A stretch of DNA of 64,000 nt from Caulobacter sp. UNC358MFTsu5.1. Lineage in GTDB: Bacteria > Pseudomonadota > Alphaproteobacteria > Caulobacterales > Caulobacteraceae. The stretch's first letter is position 1. The number at the start of each line of letters is the position of its first letter. The position numbers and the translations under genes are program-made. Below are positions 51,887-60,903 of this stretch, one piece after another. The stretch is taken from NCBI RefSeq assembly GCF_000712075.1, contig NZ_JONW01000005.1:315001-379000 (forward strand), read 5' to 3'. The notes below the pieces were generated by a model. It did not search any database. It was not told where the DNA came from and saw nothing but the letters and a program-made list of their open reading frames with translations.

Positions 51887-52765
51887 ATGACGGATATCAA
51901 GACGGTCGGCGTGATCGGCGCGGGCCAGATGGGGTCGGGGATCGCTCATGTCGTCGCCCTGGGCGGCTACGACGTGCGCCTGCACGACGTCTCGCGCGAG
52001 CGCATCGACGCCGGCCTGGCCCTGGTCGAGAAGAACATGGCCCGCCAGGTGCATCGCGGCATCATCGACCAGGACGCGATGGACGCGGCCCTGAAGCGGA
52101 TCACCGCCGCCGAGGACCTGGCCCTGGTCGGCGCGACCGACCTGGCCATCGAGGCGGCCACCGAGAACGAGGAGATCAAGAAGTCGATCTTCCGCGGCCT
52201 GCAGCCCCACCTGGGCCCCAACACCCTGCTAGCCTCGAACACCTCGTCGATCTCGATCACCCGGCTGGCCAGCGCCACCGACCGCCCCGAGCGGTTCATC
52301 GGCCTGCACTTCATGAATCCCGTCCCGCTGATGAAGCTGGTCGAGATCATCCGCGGCATCGCCACCGACGTGCCGACCTACGAGCGCGCCGTGGCCTTCG
52401 CCAAGTCGCTGGGCAAGATCACCAGCAACGCCGAGGACTTCCCCGCCTTCATCGTCAACCGCGTGCTGGTGCCGATGATCAACGAGGCGATCTACACCCT
52501 GTACGAGGGGGTCGGCACGGTCGACGCCATCGACACCGCCATGAAGCTGGGCGCCAACCATCCGATGGGCCCGCTGGAGCTGGGCGACTTCATCGGCCTG
52601 GACACCGTGCTGAGCATCATGAACGTGCTCTACGAAGGCCTGGCCGACAGCAAGTACCGCCCCTGCCCGCTGCTGGTGAAGTATGTCGAGGCCGGCTGGC
52701 TGGGCAAGAAGACCGGCCGAGGCTTCTACGACTACCGCGGCGACGTGCCGGTGCCGACGCGGTAG
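51887..52765 (+). CDS. 3-hydroxybutyryl-CoA dehydrogenase
   Basis: 292 residues. The NAD-binding GAGQMGSG (residues 11-18), the catalytic-type FIGLHFMNPVPLMKLVEIIRG, and the PAFIVNRVLVPMINEAIYTLYEGVGTVDAIDTAMKLGANHPMGPLELGDFIGLD region are standard for the HBDH family. It interconverts acetoacetyl-CoA and 3-hydroxybutyryl-CoA. In many alphaproteobacteria it follows etfBA directly; here nine kilobases separate them. Confidence 0.95.
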   Translation: MTDIKTVGVIGAGQMGSGIAHVVALGGYDVRLHDVSRERIDAGLALVEKNMARQVHRGIIDQDAMDAALKRITAAEDLALVGATDLAIEAATENEEIKKSIFRGLQPHLGPNTLLASNTSSISITRLASATDRPERFIGLHFMNPVPLMKLVEIIRGIATDVPTYERAVAFAKSLGKITSNAEDFPAFIVNRVLVPMINEAIYTLYEGVGTVDAIDTAMKLGANHPMGPLELGDFIGLDTVLSIMNVLYEGLADSKYRPCPLLVKYVEAGWLGKKTGRGFYDYRGDVPVPTR

Positions 52766-52768
52766 GGG

Positions 52769-53149
52769 CTACCAGAGCGTCGGGACGCCGTAGGCGACGA
52801 GTTGCGGGTCGCGGGTGATCACGGTGGCGTTCTCGACCAGTCCCTGGGCGGCGATCAGACGGTCGAACGGATCGCCCTGCTGACGAGGCAGCCGGCCCGC
52901 AGTCACGGCGTGGCGGGTCTCGACAGGTAACCAGGTGAAATCGAGCGCACGCACCGCATCCTCGATGTCGGCCGGCAATAGCTGGATTTCGGCGCTGCGG
53001 GGTCGCTTGAACTCGATTTCGTAGGCGCAGGCGGCGCTGACGAAGACTTCGTTGTCGATGTCCTTGAGCAAGGCGGCGAGTCTCGAAGGCAGACGCCGTG
53101 ACTGGCTCAGCGCCCAGATGACAGCGTGGGTATCAAGCAGCAGCTTCAT
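52769..53149 (-). CDS. VapC-type PIN-domain toxin
   Basis: 126 residues. PIN-domain acidic residues: D6 (LLDTHAVIWAL), E in AYEIEFK, D in DPFDRLIAAQ and D in TRDPQLV. Toxins of this type cut specific tRNA or rRNA. Its 5' end overlaps the 3' end of the broken antitoxin by 17 bases. ATG 53149 begins the standard MKLLLDTH. Confidence 0.88.
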   Translation of the reverse strand: MKLLLDTHAVIWALSQSRRLPSRLAALLKDIDNEVFVSAACAYEIEFKRPRSAEIQLLPADIEDAVRALDFTWLPVETRHAVTAGRLPRQQGDPFDRLIAAQGLVENATVITRDPQLVAYGVPTLW

Positions 53150-53434
53150 CGTCGGTCGGGAAGATCGGCCCATCGACCGCGTCCAAGGTCTCGGGATCGG
53201 GCCCGATGAAGAGGTCTTCGGGCAGGTCGAGGTTCAGGTGGTCCCAGATCCCAAGTTGACGCTCGCGTTTCGGCGAGGCCGTGTCTGGGATCGAGGCATT
53301 GTCCGGGACCGGCGACGGCGTCGCGACCGCCAGCACCTCGCCGTCGCGTGTCAACTCCACGACTTCGCCAGCCTGAAGATGCGCCAGGAACTCGGCCAGA
53401 TCGGCCAGTCGTTGATGTCGACCCGGGTCGTCAT
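53133..53434 (-). pseudogene. Phd/YefM-type antitoxin, frameshifted
   Basis: Starts as MTTRVDIND from ATG 53434 but then the frame is lost after nine codons. The other frame, entered by inserting one base (near 53404-53412), reads LADLAEFLAHLQAGEVVELTRDGEVLAVATPS, the canonical antitoxin sequence. The span is 302 bases, not divisible by three, as expected for one missing base. No start codon serves the second frame well. If real, VapC has no intact partner here. An assembly error is equally possible. Confidence 0.7.
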
Positions 53435-53645
53435 GACGCGAGCATAACACCGGAACACAACCAGAACAACACCCGTCCCGCCCCCGCTCTTGGGGGACAC
53501 GATGGCCTCGCGAACCTCGAGACCCGGAATGCCGAGACCGCCGAATAAGGTGTTTCCCCCGCGTCCGGAGGGGTTCGCCCAATGGCGTTTTTCCCGTGGA
53601 CCGGCCGAATCCTCTCCCTGCCAGACGCCGTCAGGGAGCCCCGCC

Positions 53646-55922
53646 GTGTCCACGCCCGATCACCTTCCGCGCCCCGATTTCCGCTTCACCGGCCAAGTGG
53701 GGCGAACCTTCAAGGACTCCGATCCGGCCCAGTTCCCCCAGCCCGTGCAGCCGCCCGAAGGCGCGCCCAACATCGTGCTGATCCTGCTGGACGACGTGGG
53801 CTTCGGCCAGTTCTCGACCTTCGGCGGCGGGGTGCCCTCGCCCACCATGGACCGGCTGGCCAAGGAGGGGATCCGCTACAACCGCTTCCACACCACGGCC
53901 CTGTGCAGCCCCACGCGGGCGGCCCTGATCACCGGCCGCAACCACCACTCGGCCACCTTCGCCGGCATCACCGAGGCGGCCACGGGCTTCGACGGCTACA
54001 CCTGCGTCCTGCCCCGGAACTGCGGCACGGTGGCCGAGGTGCTGCGCCAGAACGGCTACATGACCGCGTGGATCGGCAAGAACCACAACACCCCCACCTG
54101 GGAGACCAGCCCCGCCGGTCCGTTCGACCGCTGGGCCAACGGCCTGGGCTTCGACTATTTCTACGGCTTCAACGCCGGCGACATGAACCACTGGCACCCG
54201 GTCCTCTACGAGAACCACAACCTGGTCCCGGCCTCGGACGATCCCGACTACCACCTGACCGAGGACCTGGCCGACAAGGCCGTCGAGTGGGTCAGGCGGG
54301 TGAAAAGCATCGCGCCCGACAAGCCCTACTTCCTGTATGTCGCGCCCGGCGCCACCCACGCGCCGCACCAGGCCCCCAAGGCCTGGATCGACCGGTTCAA
54401 GGGCCAATTCGACGACGGCTGGGACGCCTATCGCGAGAAGACCCTGGAACGGCAGAAGGCGCTGGGCGTCGTGCCGCCCGACACCCAGCTGACCGAGCGC
54501 TCCAAGGGCCTGCCGGCCTGGGAGGGCCTGAACCCCGACCAGAAGCGCCTCTACGCCCGGATGATGGAATGCTTCGCCGCCTACGGCGCCCAGGTCGACG
54601 AGGCCATGGGCCGGGTGGTCGACGCGGTGAAGGACCTGCCCGACGCCGACAACACCGTCATCCTCTACATCGCCGGCGACAACGGCTCGTCGGCCGAGGG
54701 CGGGCTGGAGGGCTCGCTGAACGAGAACCTGTTCTTCAACGGCTTCCCGGAAACTTGGCAGGACAATCTCACGGCCATCGACGAGCTGGGCGGGCCCAAG
54801 CACTTCAACCACTTCCCCTCGTCCTGGGCCCACGCGATGAACACGCCGTTCCAGTGGACCAAGCAGGTGGCCAGCCATTTCGGCGGCACCCGCAATCCGC
54901 TGATCGTCAGCTGGCCCAAGAGGATCAAGGACAAGGGGGCCCTGCGCGACCAGTTCCTGCATGTGATCGACATCGTGCCGACCCTGTACGAATGGGCCGG
55001 GATCACCGCGCCCCTGGAGCTGAACGGCGTGGCGCAGAAACCCATCGAGGGGATCAGCTTCGCCTTCACCGCCGACGACGCCGAGGCGCCCAGCCTGCGC
55101 CGGACCCAGTATTTCGAGCTGGGCTGCAACCGCGGCCTCTATCACGACGGCTGGATGGCCTCGGCGCCGTCCTTCGTGCCCTGGGAGCCGACCCGCGACG
55201 AGAACTGGAATCCCGACAAGGCCGTCTGGGAGCTCTACAAGGTCGACGAGGACTTCTCCCAGGCCAGGGACCTGGCCAAGGACCACCCCGACAAGCTGCG
55301 CGAGCTGCAGGACCTGTGGTGGGCCGAGGCGTCCAAGTACAGCGTCCTGCCGCTGGACTGGCGCGCGACCATCCGCATGAACGCCGAGGCCATGGGCCGG
55401 CCCAGCCTGATCGGCAAGCGGACCAAAGCCGTCTACTACGAGGGCATGACCGCCCTGCCCGGCGCGGCCTGCCTGCCCATGCTCAACAAGTCCTGGACCA
55501 TCACCGCCGAGGTCGACCTGCCGGACGACAAGGCCAGCGGCATGATCGTCACCCAGGGCGGGTCGGAGGGCGGCTACGGCCTCTATCTGCGCGAGGGCCG
55601 GCCGGTGTTCGTCTACAACTTCCTGGGCCAGGAGCGGCCCACCTTCGCGGGCGAGGCGGCCCTGCCGGCGGGCAGGACGACCCTCGAGGTCGCGTTCAAG
55701 TACGACGGCGGCGGCATGGGCAAGGGCGGCGCGTTCACGCTCAAGGCCGGCGGCAAGACGGTCGCGGGCGGGCGCATCGAGCGGTCGGTGCCGATCCAGT
55801 TCGCCATCTTCGAGGGCCTGGACATCGGCCTCGACACCGGCTCGCCGGTGGACTGGACCTACAAGCTGCCGTTCAAGTTCACCGGCAAGGTCGAGAAGGT
55901 GACGATCGAACTGGGGAAGTGA
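53646..55922 (+). CDS. Type I arylsulfatase with C-terminal lectin-like domain (paralogue)
   Basis: 758 residues, a paralogue of the sulfatase at 16827-19178 with the same overall plan. Formylglycine motif C87-S-P-T-R91 ([14 protein letters not shown]); metal ligands D49-D50 (LLDDVGFG) and AGDNGSSAEGG; the C-terminal ~200 residues repeat the lectin-like YDGGGMGKGG...TGSPVDWTYKLPFKFTGKV. GTG 53646 is chosen (GGGAGCCCC upstream); upstream ATGs would lengthen it with atypical sequence. No signal peptide seen. Confidence 0.92.
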   Translation: MSTPDHLPRPDFRFTGQVGRTFKDSDPAQFPQPVQPPEGAPNIVLILLDDVGFGQFSTFGGGVPSPTMDRLAKEGIRYNRFHTTALCSPTRAALITGRNHHSATFAGITEAATGFDGYTCVLPRNCGTVAEVLRQNGYMTAWIGKNHNTPTWETSPAGPFDRWANGLGFDYFYGFNAGDMNHWHPVLYENHNLVPASDDPDYHLTEDLADKAVEWVRRVKSIAPDKPYFLYVAPGATHAPHQAPKAWIDRFKGQFDDGWDAYREKTLERQKALGVVPPDTQLTERSKGLPAWEGLNPDQKRLYARMMECFAAYGAQVDEAMGRVVDAVKDLPDADNTVILYIAGDNGSSAEGGLEGSLNENLFFNGFPETWQDNLTAIDELGGPKHFNHFPSSWAHAMNTPFQWTKQVASHFGGTRNPLIVSWPKRIKDKGALRDQFLHVIDIVPTLYEWAGITAPLELNGVAQKPIEGISFAFTADDAEAPSLRRTQYFELGCNRGLYHDGWMASAPSFVPWEPTRDENWNPDKAVWELYKVDEDFSQARDLAKDHPDKLRELQDLWWAEASKYSVLPLDWRATIRMNAEAMGRPSLIGKRTKAVYYEGMTALPGAACLPMLNKSWTITAEVDLPDDKASGMIVTQGGSEGGYGLYLREGRPVFVYNFLGQERPTFAGEAALPAGRTTLEVAFKYDGGGMGKGGAFTLKAGGKTVAGGRIERSVPIQFAIFEGLDIGLDTGSPVDWTYKLPFKFTGKVEKVTIELGK

Positions 55923-55936
55923 GGGTTGCCTGAGTG

Positions 55937-56044
55937 GTCATCCCGGAAAGCGCGCAGCGCTTGTCCGGGACCCAGGGGCAGCCGCACCGCATCAGCCCAG
56001 TCTCCTGGGTCCCGGACAGCCTCTGCGAGGCTTCCGGGATGACA
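55937..56044 (+). repeat. ~108-bp inverted-repeat element family B, copy 4
   Basis: GTCATCCCGGAAAGCG...GGCTTCCGGGATGAC, same orientation as copy 1; in the gap between convergent sulfatase and feoB. Confidence 0.88.
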
Positions 56045-56072
56045 ACGGTTTGGGTTGCGGGAATAGAAGCCC

Positions 56073-57959
56073 CTACCCCGCCCCCATCGCCACGGCCACG
56101 TGGTAGACGGCGAACGAGGCCAGATAGGCCAGGGCGGTCATGTAGACGAACATCACCGTCGGCCAGGTCCAGCCGTTGGTCTCGCGCTTGACCACGCCCA
56201 GGGTGGCCATGCACTGCGGGGCGAAGACGTACCAGGCCAGGAACGACAGGGCCGTGGCCAGCGACCACTGGTGCGACAGCAGGGTGCTGAGCGCCTCGTG
56301 GGAGTCGGCGTCGCCGCCCACGGCGTAGACCGTCCCCAGGGCCGCCACCGCCACTTCGCGCGCCGCGAAGCCCGGGATCAGCGCCACGGTCATCTGCCAG
56401 TTGAAGCCGATGGGCTCCATGACGGGGGCGATGAAATGCCCGATGCGGCCGGCCAGGCTGTAGTCGATGGCCGGCCCCGTCGCGCCCTCGGGCGGATAGG
56501 GGAAGGTCGACAGCACCCAGACCACGATCATCAGCGGCAGGATGATGCGGCCGGCGCGGCTGAGGAAGATCTTGGCCCGGGTCCACAGGTTCATCGCCAC
56601 GTTGCGCGGCTCGGGCCAGCGATAGGTCGGCAGCTCCATCATGAACGGCTCGACCGTGCCCCGCCAGAACACCCGGCGGATCACGAACGACACCACCAGC
56701 GCGCTGACGATGCCGGCGGCGTAGAGGCCGAACATCACCAGGCCCTGCAGGCTCAGCACGCCCCAGACCTTGGTGTGCGGGATGAAGGCGGCGATGATCA
56801 GGGTGTAGACCGGGATCCGCGCCGAGCAGGTCATCAGCGGCGCGACCAGGATCGTCGTGAGCCGGTCCTGCTTGTTGTCGATCACCCGCGTGGACATGAT
56901 CCCGGGGATGGCGCAGGCGAAGCTGGAGAGCAGCGGGATGAACGCCCGCCCGTGCAGGCCCGCCCCGCCCATGATCTTGTCCATCAGGAAGGCCGCGCGG
57001 GTCATGTAGCCGCTGTCTTCCAAGAGCAGGATGAAGAAGAACAGGATCAGGATCTGGGGCAGGAAGACCAGCACGCTGCCCACCCCGGCGATCAGGCCGT
57101 CCGTCAGGAAGCTGGCCAGCAGCCCCTTGGGCATGTGCTCGCCGATGAAGCCGGCCAGGGCCTGGAAGCCCCCGTCGATCGCGTCGGCCGGCACGGTGGC
57201 CCAGGTGAACACCGCCTGGAACATCACGAACAGCAGGGCGAACAGGATGATCAGCCCGCCGACCGGGTTCAGCAGCACCGCGTCGACCTTGCCGGTGACG
57301 GTGTCGGGGCGCTCGGGCGGCTTCACGCAGGCCTTGAAGATGCGCTGGGCCTCGGCGTGGGCGGCGCGGATCTCGCCGGCGGTCGGCTCGCGCCAGACGT
57401 TGTCGTGCGCGCCCTGGTGGGACGCGGCCAGGGCGCTGGCCTTCTCGACCAGCTCGTCCAGGCCGCGCTTGCGGGTGGCCACGGTAGTGGCGATCGGCGC
57501 GCCGATCTCGGTGGACAACCGCTCCAGGTCGATGCGCAGGCCCTGGCGCTGGGCGATGTCGAACATGTTGAGCGCCAGCACGAACGGGCGGCCCACCTGC
57601 TTCAGTTCCAGCACCAGGCGCAGCACCAGCCGCAGGTTGGTGGCGTCGGCCACGCAGATCAGGACGTCCGGGGCGGCTTCGCCCGACAGCTTGCCCAGCA
57701 CCGCGTCGCGGGTGACGATCTCGTCGGGGCTGCGGGCCCGCAGGCTGTAGGTGCCGGGCAGGTCCAGCACGTGGGCGCCGCGGCCGCCGGGCAAGGTCAG
57801 CACGCCCTCCTTCCGCTCGACGGTGACGCCGGCGTAGTTGGCGACCTTCTGGCGGCTGCCGGTCAGGGCGTTGAACAGGGCGGTCTTGCCGGAATTGGGA
57901 TTGCCGACCAGCGCCAGGCGCGCGGGGCCCTGGGGGGCTTTGGGGACAGCGTCGGTCAA
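56073..57959 (-). CDS. feoB: Ferrous iron transporter B
   Basis: 628 residues. The N-terminal G domain has GNPNSGKT (19-26) and the switch VANYAGVTVERKEG, DLPGTYSL and NMFD; the membrane part (from about residue 240) contains the two Gate motifs with conserved cysteines (FACAIPGIMSTRV and the later APQCMATLG). Imports Fe2+ across the inner membrane. Begins four bases after feoA ends. A short Feo (no FeoC). Confidence 0.95.
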   Translation of the reverse strand: MTDAVPKAPQGPARLALVGNPNSGKTALFNALTGSRQKVANYAGVTVERKEGVLTLPGGRGAHVLDLPGTYSLRARSPDEIVTRDAVLGKLSGEAAPDVLICVADATNLRLVLRLVLELKQVGRPFVLALNMFDIAQRQGLRIDLERLSTEIGAPIATTVATRKRGLDELVEKASALAASHQGAHDNVWREPTAGEIRAAHAEAQRIFKACVKPPERPDTVTGKVDAVLLNPVGGLIILFALLFVMFQAVFTWATVPADAIDGGFQALAGFIGEHMPKGLLASFLTDGLIAGVGSVLVFLPQILILFFFILLLEDSGYMTRAAFLMDKIMGGAGLHGRAFIPLLSSFACAIPGIMSTRVIDNKQDRLTTILVAPLMTCSARIPVYTLIIAAFIPHTKVWGVLSLQGLVMFGLYAAGIVSALVVSFVIRRVFWRGTVEPFMMELPTYRWPEPRNVAMNLWTRAKIFLSRAGRIILPLMIVVWVLSTFPYPPEGATGPAIDYSLAGRIGHFIAPVMEPIGFNWQMTVALIPGFAAREVAVAALGTVYAVGGDADSHEALSTLLSHQWSLATALSFLAWYVFAPQCMATLGVVKRETNGWTWPTVMFVYMTALAYLASFAVYHVAVAMGAG

Positions 57960-57963
57960 GGCC

Positions 57964-58311
57964 TTAGATCTCTTCGAACTGGACGGTGACGGCGGCGGCC
58001 TCGCGGCGGCGCAGGGCCACGCGCATGTCGTCGATGCGGACGGCGATGGGGTCGCGGCCGAACAGGCCCTCGTGCAGCACCTCGAACGCGGCGCCCTCCA
58101 CGAAGCCCATCTCCAGCAGGCGGCGCTCCAGCTCTTCCGGATCGATCGACTCGGACCGGCCCGTCTCGCCGCCCACCCGCACGATGACCCCGCGCTGCCC
58201 CTTGCGGGCCGTGCTGAGCGGGCCTTCCGCGCCGCGCGCGCCCAGGGGGGCGCCCGAGGCGGAGTCTGGGAGGTCGATGACTTCGGAAGCTAGGCTGAGA
58301 GCGTCGGACAT
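57964..58311 (-). CDS. feoA: Ferrous iron transport protein A
   Basis: 115 residues. The SH3-like FeoA core (ERRLLEMGFVEGAAFEVLHEGLFGRDPIAVRIDDMRVALRRREAAAVTVQ) follows an ~40-residue N-terminal extension that is longer than usual. First gene of feoAB; a Fur-like site lies 19 bases upstream of ATG 58311. Confidence 0.9.
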   Translation of the reverse strand: MSDALSLASEVIDLPDSASGAPLGARGAEGPLSTARKGQRGVIVRVGGETGRSESIDPEELERRLLEMGFVEGAAFEVLHEGLFGRDPIAVRIDDMRVALRRREAAAVTVQFEEI

Positions 58312-58329
58312 GATCGCACCGGAAAAACT

Positions 58330-58344
58330 TGCGAACGATTATCA
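58330..58344 (-). promoter_or_regulatory. Fur-box-like site upstream of feoA
   Basis: TGATAAT-C-GTTCGCA (reading on the minus strand) matches the 7-1-7 Fur consensus TGATAAT-N-ATTATCA at 11 of 14 bases. Iron-dependent repression of feoAB by Fur is expected. Confidence 0.55.
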
Positions 58345-58420
58345 GTCCAAGGTCACGCTGTCATGCGGCGATTGGGCGGCGGCGCGACATCGCGGTGGGA
58401 CGCGATGTCGCGCCGGGCCG

Positions 58421-59299
58421 CTAGGCGTTGAAGACCACGGCCGCCGGACCGTTGCTGATCCCCGCCGAATTGGAGACCGCGGCCTCGGTCGACCAGTTCC
58501 CGTCGGCGTCCACCGAGTGGTAGAGGAAGCCGCCCGGCTGATCGCGGCGCTGGTACAGCAGATAGAGGCTGCCGTTGTAGACGACCGCCGCCGGCGTCGA
58601 GATCTGGCCGACGGTGCCGGGGATCACGGAATCGTCCGACCAGCTGGTCCCGTCGAAGGTCTTGTAGACGAACTGCCGGCTGGGCTCGGAGAACACCACC
58701 CAGAGCTTGCCGTCGAAACCCGCCGCCCCGACCCCGTCGAGCACGCCGGGGGTGTTGTCGACCTGGGTGGTCTGCCACAGCGCGCCGTCATAGGCGGCGT
58801 ACCACAGCCGGGTCTGGTTCCTGGGGTCGCGCCCCTCGCCGCCCCGCACCAGGACGTAGATCTTGTTGTCCCACACCGTCGCCGCGGGCGTGCCCAGGGT
58901 GTCGAAGGCGGCGGGCTCGGACTTGATGTACTCGTCCGGCCCCCAGTTGGTCCCGTCGAACGTCTTGCACCGCAGCGCCGGGTCGTTGGGGATGGTGTGG
59001 AACAGGTAGATCTTCTCGTTGTAGGTCACCGCCGCGACGCCGGCCGCCAGCCCGCCGGTGTTGGGCACCTGGGCCTCGTCGGTGAACGTGTCGCCGTCGT
59101 CGGTGGAGACGTAGTAGAAGATCCCGCCGCGGCCGTAGAACAGGTAGAGCACGCCGTTCAGCACGGCCGCGCCGGGCGTGGCGTCGATCCCGCCCTGGTT
59201 CTGGACCGACTGCTCGTTGGACCAGTCGTCGTCGTTCAGGCTCTGGTACATGAACCCGTTGCTGTTGGCCGTCCGGTGGAACGTATAAAGCTTGTCCAT
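58421..59299 (-). CDS. Beta-propeller-like repeat protein without signal peptide
   Basis: 292 residues built from about six repeats of ~48 residues, each with the pattern TPAAVVxNGxLYLxY / FDGTxWxxD (for example STPAAVVYNGSLYLLYQRR and DATPGAAVLNGVLYLFYGRG). A six-bladed propeller like fucose-binding lectins or kelch-type proteins is likely. No signal peptide or membrane segment. Unknown function. ATG 59299 follows GGAGGACA. Confidence 0.75.
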   Translation of the reverse strand: MDKLYTFHRTANSNGFMYQSLNDDDWSNEQSVQNQGGIDATPGAAVLNGVLYLFYGRGGIFYYVSTDDGDTFTDEAQVPNTGGLAAGVAAVTYNEKIYLFHTIPNDPALRCKTFDGTNWGPDEYIKSEPAAFDTLGTPAATVWDNKIYVLVRGGEGRDPRNQTRLWYAAYDGALWQTTQVDNTPGVLDGVGAAGFDGKLWVVFSEPSRQFVYKTFDGTSWSDDSVIPGTVGQISTPAAVVYNGSLYLLYQRRDQPGGFLYHSVDADGNWSTEAAVSNSAGISNGPAAVVFNA

Positions 59300-59503
59300 C
59301 GCTGGTGTCCTCCCGACGGGCCGGCGTCGGAGGACGCCCGTCGCCCCGCCTTGTTGGCGCACGCGTCATGCGCGTGTCGAAAGAAAACACCGCCCGGAAG
59401 GCGAGTCTGTCCCGCGAAATAGCGACAGGGCGCGGCGCCCGTCGCCCGGCCCCGCGCGTTCACGAACAGATGATTTGTGGTTAAGGCGCGGCGTAATGGC
59501 TCA

Positions 59504-59541
59504 GAGTCGTTAATCTGTTCGACTCACGGCCAGCGCGACTC
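59504..59541. promoter_or_regulatory. Three clustered GANTC (CcrM) sites upstream of tipF
   Basis: GAGTC 59504-59508, GACTC 59521-59525 and GACTC 59537-59541, all within 38 bases just before tipF. CcrM methylates GANTC in Caulobacter and clustering in promoters is associated with cell-cycle control; the effect here is inferred. Confidence 0.45.
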
Positions 59542-59576
59542 GCATACTGAGCTTGACGATTCGTAGGGACCCTCGA

Positions 59577-60836
59577 ATGCGAAGGCTGATGCTGGCGCTG
59601 CTGACCGGCGCCTATCTCTGTCTGGCCTTGGTTGTCTCCCTCGCCCTGTGGCGCATGGGAGCGGCGCCGGCTGTCGGCCTGGCCGCCTTCATCGGCGCCA
59701 TGGGTCTGTGCTTCGCCATCCACGGCGTGATCGCCAACGTCCTGCAGGGCGCGGCCCTGCGCGTCGACATCGAGACCATCCGCGAGGCCCACGGCATCCT
59801 GCTGGAGCAGGTCGAGAAGGTCGACGCCCGCATCACCGGCCTGCTGGAGAGCGTCGCCGACGACGCCCAGCGCCGCTCGGCCGAACTGACCAGCGAGGTC
59901 CACCAGCTGGAGGACCTGGTCGTGCGCATGAGCGAGCGCCTGGAACACCAGCTGAGCTACCAGGTCGAGGTCGCCCGCAGCGAGCCGCGCGGCCGCTCGC
60001 CCCAGTCCACCGCCCTGATCGAGGTGGTGCAGGACGCCCTGGCCGAGAACCGCGTCGACCTCTACCTGCAGCCGGTCGTCAGCCTTCCCCAGCGCCGGAC
60101 CGTCTTCTACGAGAGCTTCTCGCGCCTGCGCGACGAGACCGGCCGCGTGATGATGCCGGCCGAGTACCTGGCCGTGGCCGAGCCCGAGGGCCTGACCGCC
60201 GCGATCGACAACCTGCTGCTGTTCCGCTGCGTGCAGATCGTGCGCCGCCTGGCCAAGCAGGACCGCAAGGTCGGGATCTTCTGCAACATCTCGCTGGCCA
60301 GCCTGGCCGATGAGGCGTTCTTCGCCCAGTTCCTGGAGTTCCTGCAGGTCAACAAGGACCTGCACGGCGCCCTGATCTTCGAACTGGGCCAGCAGGCGTT
60401 CAACGACCGCGGCCCGGTCGAGGCCCGCCACATGGCGCGCCTCGCCAGCCTGGGCTTCCACTTCAGCCTCGACAAGGTCACCGACCTGGACCTGGACTTC
60501 CAGGACCTGGCCCGCGCCGACGTCAAGTTCATCAAGGTCGGCGCCCAGCTGATGCTGGACCAGCTGGAAGAGCAGGACGGCAAGCTGGTCATCGCCTCGC
60601 TGCCCGACCTGAACGCCGAGGACTTCGCCGGCCTGACCCGCCGCTACGGCATCGAGCTGATCGCCGAGAAGGTCGAGGAAGAGCGCCAGGTCGCCGAGGT
60701 GCTGGAGCTCGACATCGGCTACGGCCAGGGCCACCTGTTCGGCGAGCCCCGCGCCATCCGCGACTCGATCATCGCCGAGGCCGACCCGCCCCAGGACTTC
60801 ATGCGCGGCGCCCTGCGCCGTCGGGCCGGGCGGTAG
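59577..60836 (+). CDS. tipF: TipF-like c-di-GMP-binding flagellar assembly regulator
   Basis: 419 residues. Two N-terminal hydrophobic spans (LMLALLTGAYLCLALVVSLALW and AAPAVGLAAFIGAMGLCFAIHGVI), a coiled coil (about 75-135: VDIETIREAHGILLEQVEKVDARI...), and a C-terminal EAL domain (150-405: LYLQPVVSLPQRRTVFYESFSRLRDETG). The EAL motif is YESF and other catalytic residues are missing, so it should bind rather than cut c-di-GMP, as in Caulobacter TipF, which places flagellar proteins at the cell pole. ATG 59577 follows AGGGA. Confidence 0.88.
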   Translation: MRRLMLALLTGAYLCLALVVSLALWRMGAAPAVGLAAFIGAMGLCFAIHGVIANVLQGAALRVDIETIREAHGILLEQVEKVDARITGLLESVADDAQRRSAELTSEVHQLEDLVVRMSERLEHQLSYQVEVARSEPRGRSPQSTALIEVVQDALAENRVDLYLQPVVSLPQRRTVFYESFSRLRDETGRVMMPAEYLAVAEPEGLTAAIDNLLLFRCVQIVRRLAKQDRKVGIFCNISLASLADEAFFAQFLEFLQVNKDLHGALIFELGQQAFNDRGPVEARHMARLASLGFHFSLDKVTDLDLDFQDLARADVKFIKVGAQLMLDQLEEQDGKLVIASLPDLNAEDFAGLTRRYGIELIAEKVEEERQVAEVLELDIGYGQGHLFGEPRAIRDSIIAEADPPQDFMRGALRRRAGR

Positions 60837-60857
60837 GGCCCCACCGGAACGAACATC

Positions 60858-60895
60858 GAAGGCCTCCCGGTCGCCCGGGAGGCCTTCTTCGTTTC
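60858..60895 (+). terminator. Rho-independent terminator of tipF
   Basis: GAAGGCCTCCCGG-TCGC-CCGGGAGGCCTTC followed by TTCGTTT; also serves the convergent gene's end. Confidence 0.85.
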
Positions 60896-60903
60896 AGGAT
60901 GGC

